This document shows, piece by piece, positions 33,226 through 40,646 of a DNA stretch of 64,000 nt (position 1 is the stretch's first letter; each line of letters opens with the position of its first letter). A model generated the notes under the pieces. The model was not told the origin of the DNA, did not search any database, and saw only the letters and a program-made list of their open reading frames with translations. This DNA is from Bacillota bacterium. GTDB taxonomy: Bacteria > Bacillota > Clostridia > Peptostreptococcales > Anaerovoracaceae. The stretch spans positions 27,586-91,585 of the forward strand of contig JAAWDM010000022.1 in the NCBI GenBank assembly GCA_022793795.1. Reading direction: 5' to 3'. The translations under genes were made by a program, and so were the position numbers.

Positions 33226-34916
33226 TGGCACACCTCCTCCCATGTAATCAGCTTCCTGTTCCACTGACGCACCATGCGATTAGCAGTGGTCGTATAGAAG
33301 CTGTTTCCAGCAAAGAAGGCTTTGGACTGGTCTACCGACACCACATCTCCATCAAAAAACATGGCGCATCTGTCCCCATAGGCAGCACAAAATTCAATAT
33401 CATGGGATACCATCAAAATAGTCACGCCCTGGCTTTTTAACTTTTGAAAAATCCCTGCAAGGGTAATCTTAAAGAAAGGGTCCAATCCCTTGGTGGGCTC
33501 ATCCAACAGCAGTACTCCTGGCTTTAGAAGCAAAATCTTTCCAAGGGCTAGTCGCTGCTGCTCTCCCCCTGAAAGGTCATAAGGATGGGATTTTCGAAGA
33601 TGAGAAATCTCCATCATCTCCAGCATTTCCGCCACTCTCTGCGCCTTCTCCTGATCCGCCGCCCTTTCATAGTAAAGGGCCTCTAGCAGCTCCTCTTCCA
33701 CCGTAATCTCTGTAAACAGAGCCTGTGGATTTTGGGGCACCATGGCCAACCCTTTCCCTAAAAGGGCTTTACTGTTTTCTTTGTTAACCTTTAGACTGTT
33801 AACCAAAATCTCTCCCCTTTGAGGCTTTCTGATGCCGGCGATGACCTTCAGCGCAGTAGATTTTCCCACCCCGTTGCCGCCCAGGAGACAAAACAACTCT
33901 CCTTTCCTCACCTGTAGATGGAAGTCCCGCAGCACCGGTTCAGCGCCTTTCTCATATTGAAACCAGACTTGTTTGGCCGAAATGGCAATGGGACTGCTTT
34001 CCTGGTTCAGACCTTGATCTGGCCCCAACCCATCCTCCTGCTGCAAAGTCCCTTCCCTGGGCATACCTAAAACTTTTTCCAGCCACAGTCTGCCCTCACG
34101 AATGGTCAGGGGCGACTCACCCTTTTCTATTGCATCTGAGCCGGCTGTGCAACCTGCATAAATCTTCATGACTGACGGCAATCCATAAAACATAGGATGG
34201 GGCTGTTTCCCCTCTGCCAAAAACCCTGCAATCCGCCGCGGGCTGTCGCAGGCAATGACTTTCCCTTCATCCATGACCACCACCCGGTCAGCCATAGGAA
34301 ACAGATCTTCCAGCCGATGCTCGGAAATAATGACTGTGGTTCCCAATTCTCTGTTAATCTTATGAACCACTTTCAAGAACTCTTCTGCTGCGATAGGGTC
34401 CAGTTGGGAGGTCGGTTCATCTAAAATCAACACCTTTGGCTGCATCACCATGACGGAAGCCAGGTTGAGAAGTTGCTTTTGACCACCAGAAAGCTCAGCT
34501 ACTCCCTTTCGAAACCAAGTCTGCATATCAAAAAAGCTGGCCATTTCCGCCACTCTCCTGCGAATAGCCGCCTGTTCCAGCCCCAGACTTTCCAACCCAA
34601 AGGCAAGCTCATGCCACACCTTATCGGTTACCAGCTGATGGTCGGGGTTTTGCTGTACAAAGCCAATCTCTGTAACACTGAGCCGATCCTCCAGCTGTTC
34701 CACTTCCTCTCCATCATAGAGAACCTGCCCCTGCCGCTGGCCATAGGGCGTCATGTTCTTTTTTAACTGGCGCAGAAAGGTACTTTTACCACATCCCGAT
34801 TTGCCGCATAACACCGTAAACGAGGCCTGCTCTATGGTCAAATCGATATTTTGCAACGCCGGCTTATCTGCCAGCGGATATGTGAATGTCAGATTTCTAA
34901 CTTGTATCGTTGCCAT
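33183..34916 (-). CDS. ECF transporter fused dual ATPase (EcfA1-EcfA2)
   Basis: 577 residues with two ABC modules in one chain. Module 1: Walker A CGKSGCGKST (38-47), signature LSGGQKQLL, Walker B VLILDEPTSQLD. Module 2: Walker A GGNGVGKST (about 347), signature LSGGEQQRL, Walker B VLLLDEPTKGLD. The linker (about 255-310) is long and low in conservation. Powers the EcfT/S complex at the inner face of the membrane. Overlaps EcfT by 28 bp and the S gene by 43 bp, so the three are one translational unit. Confidence 0.93.
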   Translation of the reverse strand: MATIQVRNLTFTYPLADKPALQNIDLTIEQASFTVLCGKSGCGKSTFLRQLKKNMTPYGQRQGQVLYDGEEVEQLEDRLSVTEIGFVQQNPDHQLVTDKVWHELAFGLESLGLEQAAIRRRVAEMASFFDMQTWFRKGVAELSGGQKQLLNLASVMVMQPKVLILDEPTSQLDPIAAEEFLKVVHKINRELGTTVIISEHRLEDLFPMADRVVVMDEGKVIACDSPRRIAGFLAEGKQPHPMFYGLPSVMKIYAGCTAGSDAIEKGESPLTIREGRLWLEKVLGMPREGTLQQEDGLGPDQGLNQESSPIAISAKQVWFQYEKGAEPVLRDFHLQVRKGELFCLLGGNGVGKSTALKVIAGIRKPQRGEILVNSLKVNKENSKALLGKGLAMVPQNPQALFTEITVEEELLEALYYERAADQEKAQRVAEMLEMMEISHLRKSHPYDLSGGEQQRLALGKILLLKPGVLLLDEPTKGLDPFFKITLAGIFQKLKSQGVTILMVSHDIEFCAAYGDRCAMFFDGDVVSVDQSKAFFAGNSFYTTTANRMVRQWNRKLITWEEVCQWVEQVMTHNERKQ

Positions 34917-35809
34917 TTCTTTTCTCCCAGCACATCAAGAATCATAGGTGTAATCAACAGTAAAATGTAGCAAGCCAGCACGCCAATTCGCATGAGGTCC
35001 CATTGCTGCAACCGTATCTTTGGATAATAGTAAATGGACGTGGCTCCCATAATGGCGCCGATGACCCCAACCAGCCCTATGGCCAAAATCCATAGGAGCA
35101 GTATGCCGTCCCTTCTGGTAAATCGGAATAGATGAAAACTGGTTCTCCCATGAAGTCCATAACCCCTGGCCTCCATGGAATCAGCAGTTTCAATCGACGC
35201 CTCCAAGGACCATGAAATCAAAATCGAAACTTCCTTGACCACCTGCCGCACTTTTGCAAAAAACTTTTTTTCTTCATGTCTGCCCATACATCTCTGGCCC
35301 ATGGAAATCTCTGCAAATCGGCTTTTCAGCAAGGGAATAAACCGAAAAATCATGGAAAGAGTCAGCCCCAGCACTGGCGCTGCCTTTCCAAAGAGGTAGA
35401 TAAACTTATCCGACGTCATCACCACGTTGAAGCAGCTGAACCAGACGATCACCGATGAAATCATCAGCGCCGATACCGCTCCATAGACAAAAGCCTCCAT
35501 GGTAATCCGACTGTCATTGAGGTAAAACAGCACCGTCGCCCCATTGTGGGTAAAGAGTCCGTTGACTACCGCCATAACGATAACCAGGGGCACAGTAACC
35601 AGTAGGTTAAATTTCAAGGCCTTTTTTCCAGAAAGCAAGATAGACCAAGCCCAGCTGACAGTCAGGGTTATCCCTAAAAATACCGGATCCATGGAACACA
35701 TGGTAATACCGATTGTCAAAGCAAAAAATATGAAATTGACCGCTGGATGGTAGGCCGAAAAAGACGTATCTTCGCCAATCCCCTGTTTCCATCTCTTTTC
35801 TGTTTCCAT
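34889..35809 (-). CDS. ecfT: ECF transporter transmembrane coupling protein EcfT
   Basis: 306 residues with five or six membrane helices. The coupling helix hallmarks are present: SMEARGYGLHGRTSF matches the conserved A-R-G motif that engages the ATPases, and a second motif lies in FIPLLKSRFAEISMGQRCMGR. The N terminus is cytosolic (METEKRWKQGIGED). Couples ATP hydrolysis to toppling of the S component. Overlaps the downstream ATPase gene by 28 bp. Confidence 0.9.
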   Translation of the reverse strand: METEKRWKQGIGEDTSFSAYHPAVNFIFFALTIGITMCSMDPVFLGITLTVSWAWSILLSGKKALKFNLLVTVPLVIVMAVVNGLFTHNGATVLFYLNDSRITMEAFVYGAVSALMISSVIVWFSCFNVVMTSDKFIYLFGKAAPVLGLTLSMIFRFIPLLKSRFAEISMGQRCMGRHEEKKFFAKVRQVVKEVSILISWSLEASIETADSMEARGYGLHGRTSFHLFRFTRRDGILLLWILAIGLVGVIGAIMGATSIYYYPKIRLQQWDLMRIGVLACYILLLITPMILDVLGEKKWQRYKLEI

Positions 35810-35824
35810 TTGCCTAATCCTGTT

Positions 35825-37153
35825 CTATCTTTTTACTGCAATACTTTTCACTGTACTATAAGCGCCATAGCATTTCCTGCCGTTGATTGTCCGATAGGCC
35901 CGTACCTTCACGTAATAAGTTTTTCCCTTGGTCAAGTCAGAAGCCGTCTTAGCTACATTCTTGGCTGTGGTATTGCCATTCTTTATATAGATATTTTTCA
36001 CTGATTTAGTAAAACTTTTATTCCCGCTTATTTTAATCTGATAGCCATCCGCCTTCTGAGATGTCCATGCAGCCTTCAAAGTTCCTGCCTTTGGACTGGA
36101 TAAACTCTTCATCTGTACTTTTGAAGGCACTGCCTGAAAATACTGGGCCAGGGCGTAATAAGCCTGCTCTGTAGCCATCTGGTCCACAGTTGGTTCATAA
36201 CCGCCGCCAGCTTTGTTTACATGGCGAAAGCCGCCTGTCTTTTCATCATAGTAGGTCAGTAATGCATCTACCACCGACTTGCCGTTTTTCTTAAATCTAC
36301 TGTCCGTGTTAGGATTGATACCCATATTGGAAAGGGCGCTGACTACTTGGGCACAACTCTCCAAATTAGAAAAATTCCCACTATCATAGCCACCGTTAGC
36401 CTTTTGCATCTTAGATAGACAAACAATAGCTTTATCCAGCCCTTTCTTTACCTTTTCCTGTTTGTAATACGGCACTAAAGATTCCATGGCCATGGCTGTT
36501 ACATCTGCATCTGCTTTCAAAGTTTTTTTGTTTTTCTGGTTTTCCTGTTCATCTTCTTTAGGGGTATAGGCAAGGGTCCAGCCGCCGTCAGCCAGCTGAC
36601 ACGACAAAATATAATCAATTAACTTCTGCCGAGTCGTTACATTTTCTATGTCGCTGACTTTAGGAATCTCATAGCCGCCTGCATCTAATGCCCGTAATGC
36701 ATAAATAGGGCCATTGATTCCCTGCCAGATAACTGAGTTAAAATCCGCCAGCTTTTCCAGCATATTATACCCTTTAATGTCAGTAGGGTCTAACCCCAGC
36801 GCACTATAGGCGATAACCACCCTGGAATACTCGGTATATTTTCTGCTATGCAATACGCCTTTCGACGATTCTACTGCATCCTCTACTGCCTTCTGATAGG
36901 TCTTTACATAGGCCTGCGGCAAATCATAGCCAGCCTCCGCCAGACCATACATGAGCCACTCGCCGCCAACAGTACTAAAGCTCGGTTCCTTTACTTTATG
37001 GACCATATACGCTCCTGTCTTTTCAAATGCGCTCTCTATCTTTGCTGCTGTGGCTCCATATCCATATCCTGTCATCCCTAAACATAGAGTTAACACCAGT
37101 GTCAAAATCAAAAATATGGATACTAACCCTTCTCTTTTCTTTTTCATCATCAT
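35825..37153 (-). CDS. Secreted alpha/alpha-barrel (prenyltransferase-like) protein with Fn3-like C-terminus
   Basis: 442 residues. Signal peptide at the N terminus (LVSIFLILTLVLTLCLGMTGY). Residues about 45-345 are squalene-cyclase/prenyltransferase-type helical repeats, marked by QLADGGWTLAY, QKANGGYDSGN and DEKTGGFRHVN. This alpha6/alpha6 fold is also the N-terminal domain of intrinsic factor and transcobalamin. Residues 350-442 are a fibronectin-III-like module (GTLKAAWTSQKADGYQIKIS, KTYYVKVRAYRT). It lies in a B12-riboswitch operon next to a DUF4430 protein, the C-terminal domain partner of the eukaryotic carriers. I infer a role in capturing or presenting cobalamin at the cell surface. 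Confidence 0.8.
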   Translation of the reverse strand: MMMKKKREGLVSIFLILTLVLTLCLGMTGYGYGATAAKIESAFEKTGAYMVHKVKEPSFSTVGGEWLMYGLAEAGYDLPQAYVKTYQKAVEDAVESSKGVLHSRKYTEYSRVVIAYSALGLDPTDIKGYNMLEKLADFNSVIWQGINGPIYALRALDAGGYEIPKVSDIENVTTRQKLIDYILSCQLADGGWTLAYTPKEDEQENQKNKKTLKADADVTAMAMESLVPYYKQEKVKKGLDKAIVCLSKMQKANGGYDSGNFSNLESCAQVVSALSNMGINPNTDSRFKKNGKSVVDALLTYYDEKTGGFRHVNKAGGGYEPTVDQMATEQAYYALAQYFQAVPSKVQMKSLSSPKAGTLKAAWTSQKADGYQIKISGNKSFTKSVKNIYIKNGNTTAKNVAKTASDLTKGKTYYVKVRAYRTINGRKCYGAYSTVKSIAVKR

Positions 37154-37165
37154 ACCTCTCCTTCA

Positions 37166-38044
37166 CTATTTACCCTGCCAGGTTCCCCCTACGTCCTTTC
37201 CCATATTACAGGTATATATCCATATAATCTCGTCGCCATCCCGAAGATAGTAGGAAGAGCACCCGTAATTTGGGAACCAATCGTTGACCTTGAACATCCA
37301 ACCGCTCCCATTGCCAGCATCAAACTCATAGAGATAATTGATACCCTCAATGTAATAGGACTGGTACAGGGGCGTGTAGCTAAACTCCAACTGGATATCG
37401 TTGTTCCTGCATACGGTGTTCAATGCGTCGAAAACTGTATTTTCAGTGGTTCCCTCATATGTAATGGTCTTTAAGATCACACCGTCCTCTGGAATATACT
37501 CTTCAATGGCCGGATTGGTCAGTTGACTCATGTCTTTGGACAGGGTATCGCAGACGATGGTAATCGTTACCGTTACTGGCTCCGGTGCATCCGGTTTATA
37601 CGCTTCGTTACCGCTGTTAGAAGCTGTGGCATCTTTGCTGTTATCAACGCTTAGCTCCTTGGCTGTCATGTTCTTAGCTTCCTCTTTTGTAGGCTTATTT
37701 TTCGGTGCGTCGGTTTTACCATCATCGACTTTATCGCCAGCGTCTTTATTACCTGTCTGTTCAGAATCGCTGGTCTTATCCGATTTTGGCGTGGAGTCTT
37801 TTTCCTTATCTTTGTCGTCGGCGCCAAAAGTTTGCTGGGCCTGCTGTTCTGCTTTTTCTTCTACCTGACCAACGGGAATGTTGCCCTGGCCGTCGGGCAG
37901 CAAAGCGTTTTTGTCCTCTATCCGTAGGGACACCGCTGTAACAATGACTACGAAAACCGCTAAAACCATCAGACTATACTTTCTGATACGCTGTTTTCGA
38001 AGTTTCCCCTCTAAATCCTTTTCAAAATCTTTTCGTTCTGCCAT
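37166..38044 (-). CDS. DUF4430 (transcobalamin C-terminal-like) membrane-anchored protein
   Basis: 292 residues: a short cytosolic head, one membrane helix (YSLMVLAVFVVIVTAVSL), a long Lys/Asp-rich low-complexity spacer (about 60-160) and a C-terminal globular domain. The end (TVFDALNTVCRNNDIQLEF, SYYIEGINYLYEFDAGNGSGW, MFKVNDWFPNYGCSSYYLRD, GDEIIWIYT) is a clear DUF4430 domain, the beta fold that caps cobalamin in transcobalamin and intrinsic factor. First gene after the cobalamin riboswitch. Two cysteines in the domain region could form a disulfide. Function as a B12-binding receptor is inferred from domain and regulation. Confidence 0.85.
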   Translation of the reverse strand: MAERKDFEKDLEGKLRKQRIRKYSLMVLAVFVVIVTAVSLRIEDKNALLPDGQGNIPVGQVEEKAEQQAQQTFGADDKDKEKDSTPKSDKTSDSEQTGNKDAGDKVDDGKTDAPKNKPTKEEAKNMTAKELSVDNSKDATASNSGNEAYKPDAPEPVTVTITIVCDTLSKDMSQLTNPAIEEYIPEDGVILKTITYEGTTENTVFDALNTVCRNNDIQLEFSYTPLYQSYYIEGINYLYEFDAGNGSGWMFKVNDWFPNYGCSSYYLRDGDEIIWIYTCNMGKDVGGTWQGK

Positions 38045-38078
38045 TACCTCTCCCCATGCATCCCTGTATTCTCACATA

Positions 38079-38106
38079 CAAAAAGAACCGCAGCTTTCGC
38101 TGCAGT
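38079..38106 (-). terminator. Riboswitch-controlled terminator
   Basis: Minus strand ACTGCAGC, GAAA tetraloop, GCTGCGGT, TCTTTTTG: an eight-pair stem followed by a U-tract, between the B12 aptamer and the first ATG of the operon. Its place makes it the expression platform of the riboswitch. Confidence 0.85.
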
Positions 38107-38189
38107 CCGTATTTACTGCCATCTTTCATATTTCAAACCTTCGGCCTATTCTCTGCAATCCTATCCGGTACACCGCCAAATCCGATTGA

Positions 38190-38325
38190 CAACTCCATGC
38201 AGGTCTTCTGGCTCGGGTCTCTTCGCTTCTGCCGCCTTCCCAAAATATCAGTGGCATATGACAGAACCTCCTCCCTTACAGCGGCGGGCACCGCGCAGGA
38301 TTTCCACCTGCTTCCCTCTTAGCTC
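38190..38325 (-). ncRNA. Cobalamin (AdoCbl) riboswitch aptamer
   Basis: On the minus strand the conserved elements appear in order: AAGAGGGAAGCAGGTG, GAAATCCTGCGCGG, CCCGCCGCTGT, GCCACTG (after TCATAT), GGGAAGGCGGC and the B12 box AGCCAGAAGACCTGC (reverse complement of 38199-38213). These match the cobalamin riboswitch consensus. It lies between a sigma-A-type promoter (38369-38397) and the terminator hairpin, and controls the downstream ECF and binding-protein operon; B12 binding should turn it off. Confidence 0.94.
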
Positions 38326-38368
38326 TTTTAAGAAAAAGAGAACATGAAATTTTATTTAATTACGGTAT

Positions 38369-38397
38369 AGTATACCATGAACCCATATGGAAAACAA
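38369..38397 (-). promoter_or_regulatory. Promoter of the B12 uptake operon
   Basis: Minus strand TTGTTT, 17 bases, TATACT. Located 44 bp upstream of the riboswitch aptamer start and 325 bp from the first ATG. Confidence 0.65.
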
Positions 38398-38479
38398 GTC
38401 CTTCTTTTGGCCGAAGTTTCTCTGCCTTATCCTATTCTGCCTTTTGAATCATGCAGCCCTTTTTAAAGAAGCAGACCCC

Positions 38480-39098
38480 CTATTTCAGCACTGGCCTGTA
38501 TCCATCCGCAATCAGCGGCGCAGCGTAGTCCTGTTCCTGGATCTGCGCCAAGGCCTCTTCACATTTATGTTCCATCTCTGCAAAATTTCCCGCTATTTTT
38601 AGTTCCAGAACCATGGCTCTTCCCATGAATTTCTGCTCTGTCAAAATGATATCCGGCCTGCCGGTTCCGCTCTCTCTGTTGGAATGAATCTCCAGGTTGT
38701 ACAGTCCCGTAAAGATGCTCTCTGCTAATTCTAAGACATCCTGTCACCACACCCATTTTCAAGTACAGGTTGGTCTTTAGAACCGACTCGAAAAGAGAAC
38801 GGATAAAGCCAATCATCCCATCATAAAAACCTTCAAAGTATGCATTTTCCAAAGGCACGTCGTACTCGTCGATGAGAACCACAACCTCTCTACCGTGAAA
38901 CTGATACAAGCAGGAAGACAGAAGTTTTAAAGTGGTTTTGGCAGTCTTCTTCATAGTCCATGATGGCCAGTCCTTCAAAGAGCCCGCGATTGTCCAATTT
39001 TTCTCCCTTATCATCAACGATTTATCTGTAAAATATAAATCATTTTCTATCAGCTGCTTAAAGTCCTCATATCCAATGGGAATTCTCTTCATACTCAT
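38480..39098 (-). pseudogene. Decayed AAA-ATPase-like / PD-(D/E)XK nuclease gene
   Basis: Opens like an intact family member (MSMKRIPIGYEDFKQLIEND, then LYFTDKSLMI) but soon loses the P-loop region through deletion. A recognisable middle (VVVLIDEYDVPLENAYFEGF, VVTGCLRIS) follows, then a frameshift near 38735. In the shifted frame the text continues ESIFTGLYNLEIHS and jumps directly to SGTGRPDIIL, AMVLELKIA and AAPLIADGYRPVLK, the C-terminal nuclease part, ending at TAG 38480. The intact genes are about 520-560 codons; here only about 200 remain with two internal deletions. These genes are numerous and often decaying in gut Clostridia. Confidence 0.85.
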
Positions 39099-39192
39099 GA
39101 CTGGCCTCCTTTTAGCTATAGTATACGTGAAAAAAGGAAAATCACAATAGCATTTTGCGACCATGGCCCTGAGCCTTGTAGACCTTGTGGAC

Positions 39193-40224
39193 TTATCCCC
39201 TCTCCCGTACGATATACACCGGCCGCTTCTTATTCTCCATATAATCCTTGGACAGATAGGCCCCAAGTATATATAGGAATATCATTTGTATTCCAGCAAG
39301 GAGCAGCACCAGGCTCAGCACCACATCCAATTCCGTGATCGCTGCAGATAGAGGCATCCAAAATCCCTGTATCAGATTGGCGAAAAGATATAGACTGCCT
39401 GCCATAAGAAGCAGTACCCCAAAGATGCCAGCAGCCTTCAGAGGCGCTGTAGAAAAGGACAGAATTCCTTCCATGGCGTACCCAAACAAACTCTTTAAAT
39501 TCCATTTGGTGGTTCCAGCAGCCCGCTCTACATTTTCATAGGGAATCCACTTGGTTTGAAATCCTACGAAGGAAAAGATTCCCTTCATATAGCGGTTATA
39601 CTCCTTCATTTCCAGGATGGCGTCCACCATGGTTCTTTTCATCATGCGAAAGTCTCCATAGCCGTCGCCCATATCCAGATGGGTCAAAGCCTTACATATC
39701 TTATAGAATCCTCTGGACAGGAAGCTACGAACAGCCCCGTCTCCTTCTCTTCCTACCCGTTTGCCACCGCAGCAGTCCCAGCCTTCCTGGGATACTGTCT
39801 GATACATCTGCGGCAATAATGTAGGAGGATGCTGCAAATCGGCGTCCATCATCACACAGTAATCTCCCTTAGACTCCCGAAGCCCCGCATACATAGCAGC
39901 TTCTTTGCCAAAGTTTCTGGAAAACATAACGTACCTGCAATGTCTGTCTTTTGCAGCCAGTCCTTTTATAAGCTCCCCTGTCCCATCGGTACTTCCATCA
40001 TCAACAAACAGAATCTCATAGTCGACTCCCTGCCTGCTATTCTGTCTGCCTGACGGGCCGTCAGCCAAATTTACCACCTGACCGACAGCCTGCTTTACTC
40101 CCCGCTGGGAAAGAGATTCCGACACCATTTCCCGTAAGACCTGGCTGGTCTTTTCATAAAACAATCCGAGTCCCTCTGCCTCGTTATAGCAAGGTACAAT
40201 GACGCTAATCAATTCTTTACTCAT
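39193..40224 (-). CDS. GtrB-like family 2 glycosyltransferase
   Basis: 343-residue polyprenyl-phosphate sugar transferase. Opens VIVPCYNEAEGL; nucleotide-sugar motifs are FVDDGSTDGT (74-83) and MMDADLQHPP. Two C-terminal membrane helices (LLMAGSLYLFANLIQ; SLVLLLAGIQMIFLYIL) end in YLSKDYMENKKRPVYIV, typical of GtrB/DPM1-type enzymes. There is an extra segment of about 30 residues (35-67, QRGVKQAVGQVVNLADGPSG) between the first helix and the DDGS strand. It overlaps the GtrA-like gene by 8 bp; the YfhO-type gene follows upstream, so the three probably supply and use undecaprenyl-phosphate sugar for wall polymer glycosylation. Confidence 0.92.
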   Translation of the reverse strand: MSKELISVIVPCYNEAEGLGLFYEKTSQVLREMVSESLSQRGVKQAVGQVVNLADGPSGRQNSRQGVDYEILFVDDGSTDGTGELIKGLAAKDRHCRYVMFSRNFGKEAAMYAGLRESKGDYCVMMDADLQHPPTLLPQMYQTVSQEGWDCCGGKRVGREGDGAVRSFLSRGFYKICKALTHLDMGDGYGDFRMMKRTMVDAILEMKEYNRYMKGIFSFVGFQTKWIPYENVERAAGTTKWNLKSLFGYAMEGILSFSTAPLKAAGIFGVLLLMAGSLYLFANLIQGFWMPLSAAITELDVVLSLVLLLAGIQMIFLYILGAYLSKDYMENKKRPVYIVRERG

Positions 40225-40642
40225 GGCTCACACCCCCTTGTGTCCTATGTTTTTCACGAAAAATTCCATATTTACAGATGATATAGTTCAGCGCCACAGT
40301 GACCACGCTGACAAAAAGTTTTGCGAAAAATGGCAACAGACCAATCCATTGAACCAGAACCGCCAAAAGGATATTTTCCAGTCCCAAAGTCAAGAGCCTT
40401 GCCGAAGCAAACTGAACAAACTCATAGAAAGGCGCTCCTGTTCCGTGAAACACCATCTGTCGATTGACGAAAAAGGCAAAGACCACCGCGCCGCACCAAG
40501 CCAGACTGTTGGCCACAAGATAATGAACAGAAACCGCTTCCAAGGCTAGATAAATCACATAGTTGACCAATGTGGTCATTCCCCCTGCCACCACATAGCG
40601 CACTCCTTCCGATGCCAATATTTCCTTTACTTTCTCTCTCAT
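40217..40642 (-). CDS. GtrA-like flippase membrane protein
   Basis: 141 residues, four membrane helices: YVVAGGMTTLVNYVIYLAL, YLVANSLAWCGAVVFAFFVN, a middle helix and the last (FAKLFVSVVTVALNYIICKYG). This is the GtrA family, proposed to flip undecaprenyl-phosphate sugar across the membrane for a GtrB transferase. Sits between gtrB-like and yfhO-like genes, 8-bp overlap with the former and 4 bp from the latter. Confidence 0.9.
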   Translation of the reverse strand: MREKVKEILASEGVRYVVAGGMTTLVNYVIYLALEAVSVHYLVANSLAWCGAVVFAFFVNRQMVFHGTGAPFYEFVQFASARLLTLGLENILLAVLVQWIGLLPFFAKLFVSVVTVALNYIICKYGIFREKHRTQGGVSHE

Positions 40643-40646
40643 TTCC

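Noticed and set aside
38565..39266. 233-codon minus-strand frame starting inside the 3' end of the glycosyltransferase gene
   Set aside because: The true gene begins at MSMKRIP (39098) and is frameshifted near 38735; the long frame is a by-product, so the region is listed as a pseudogene.
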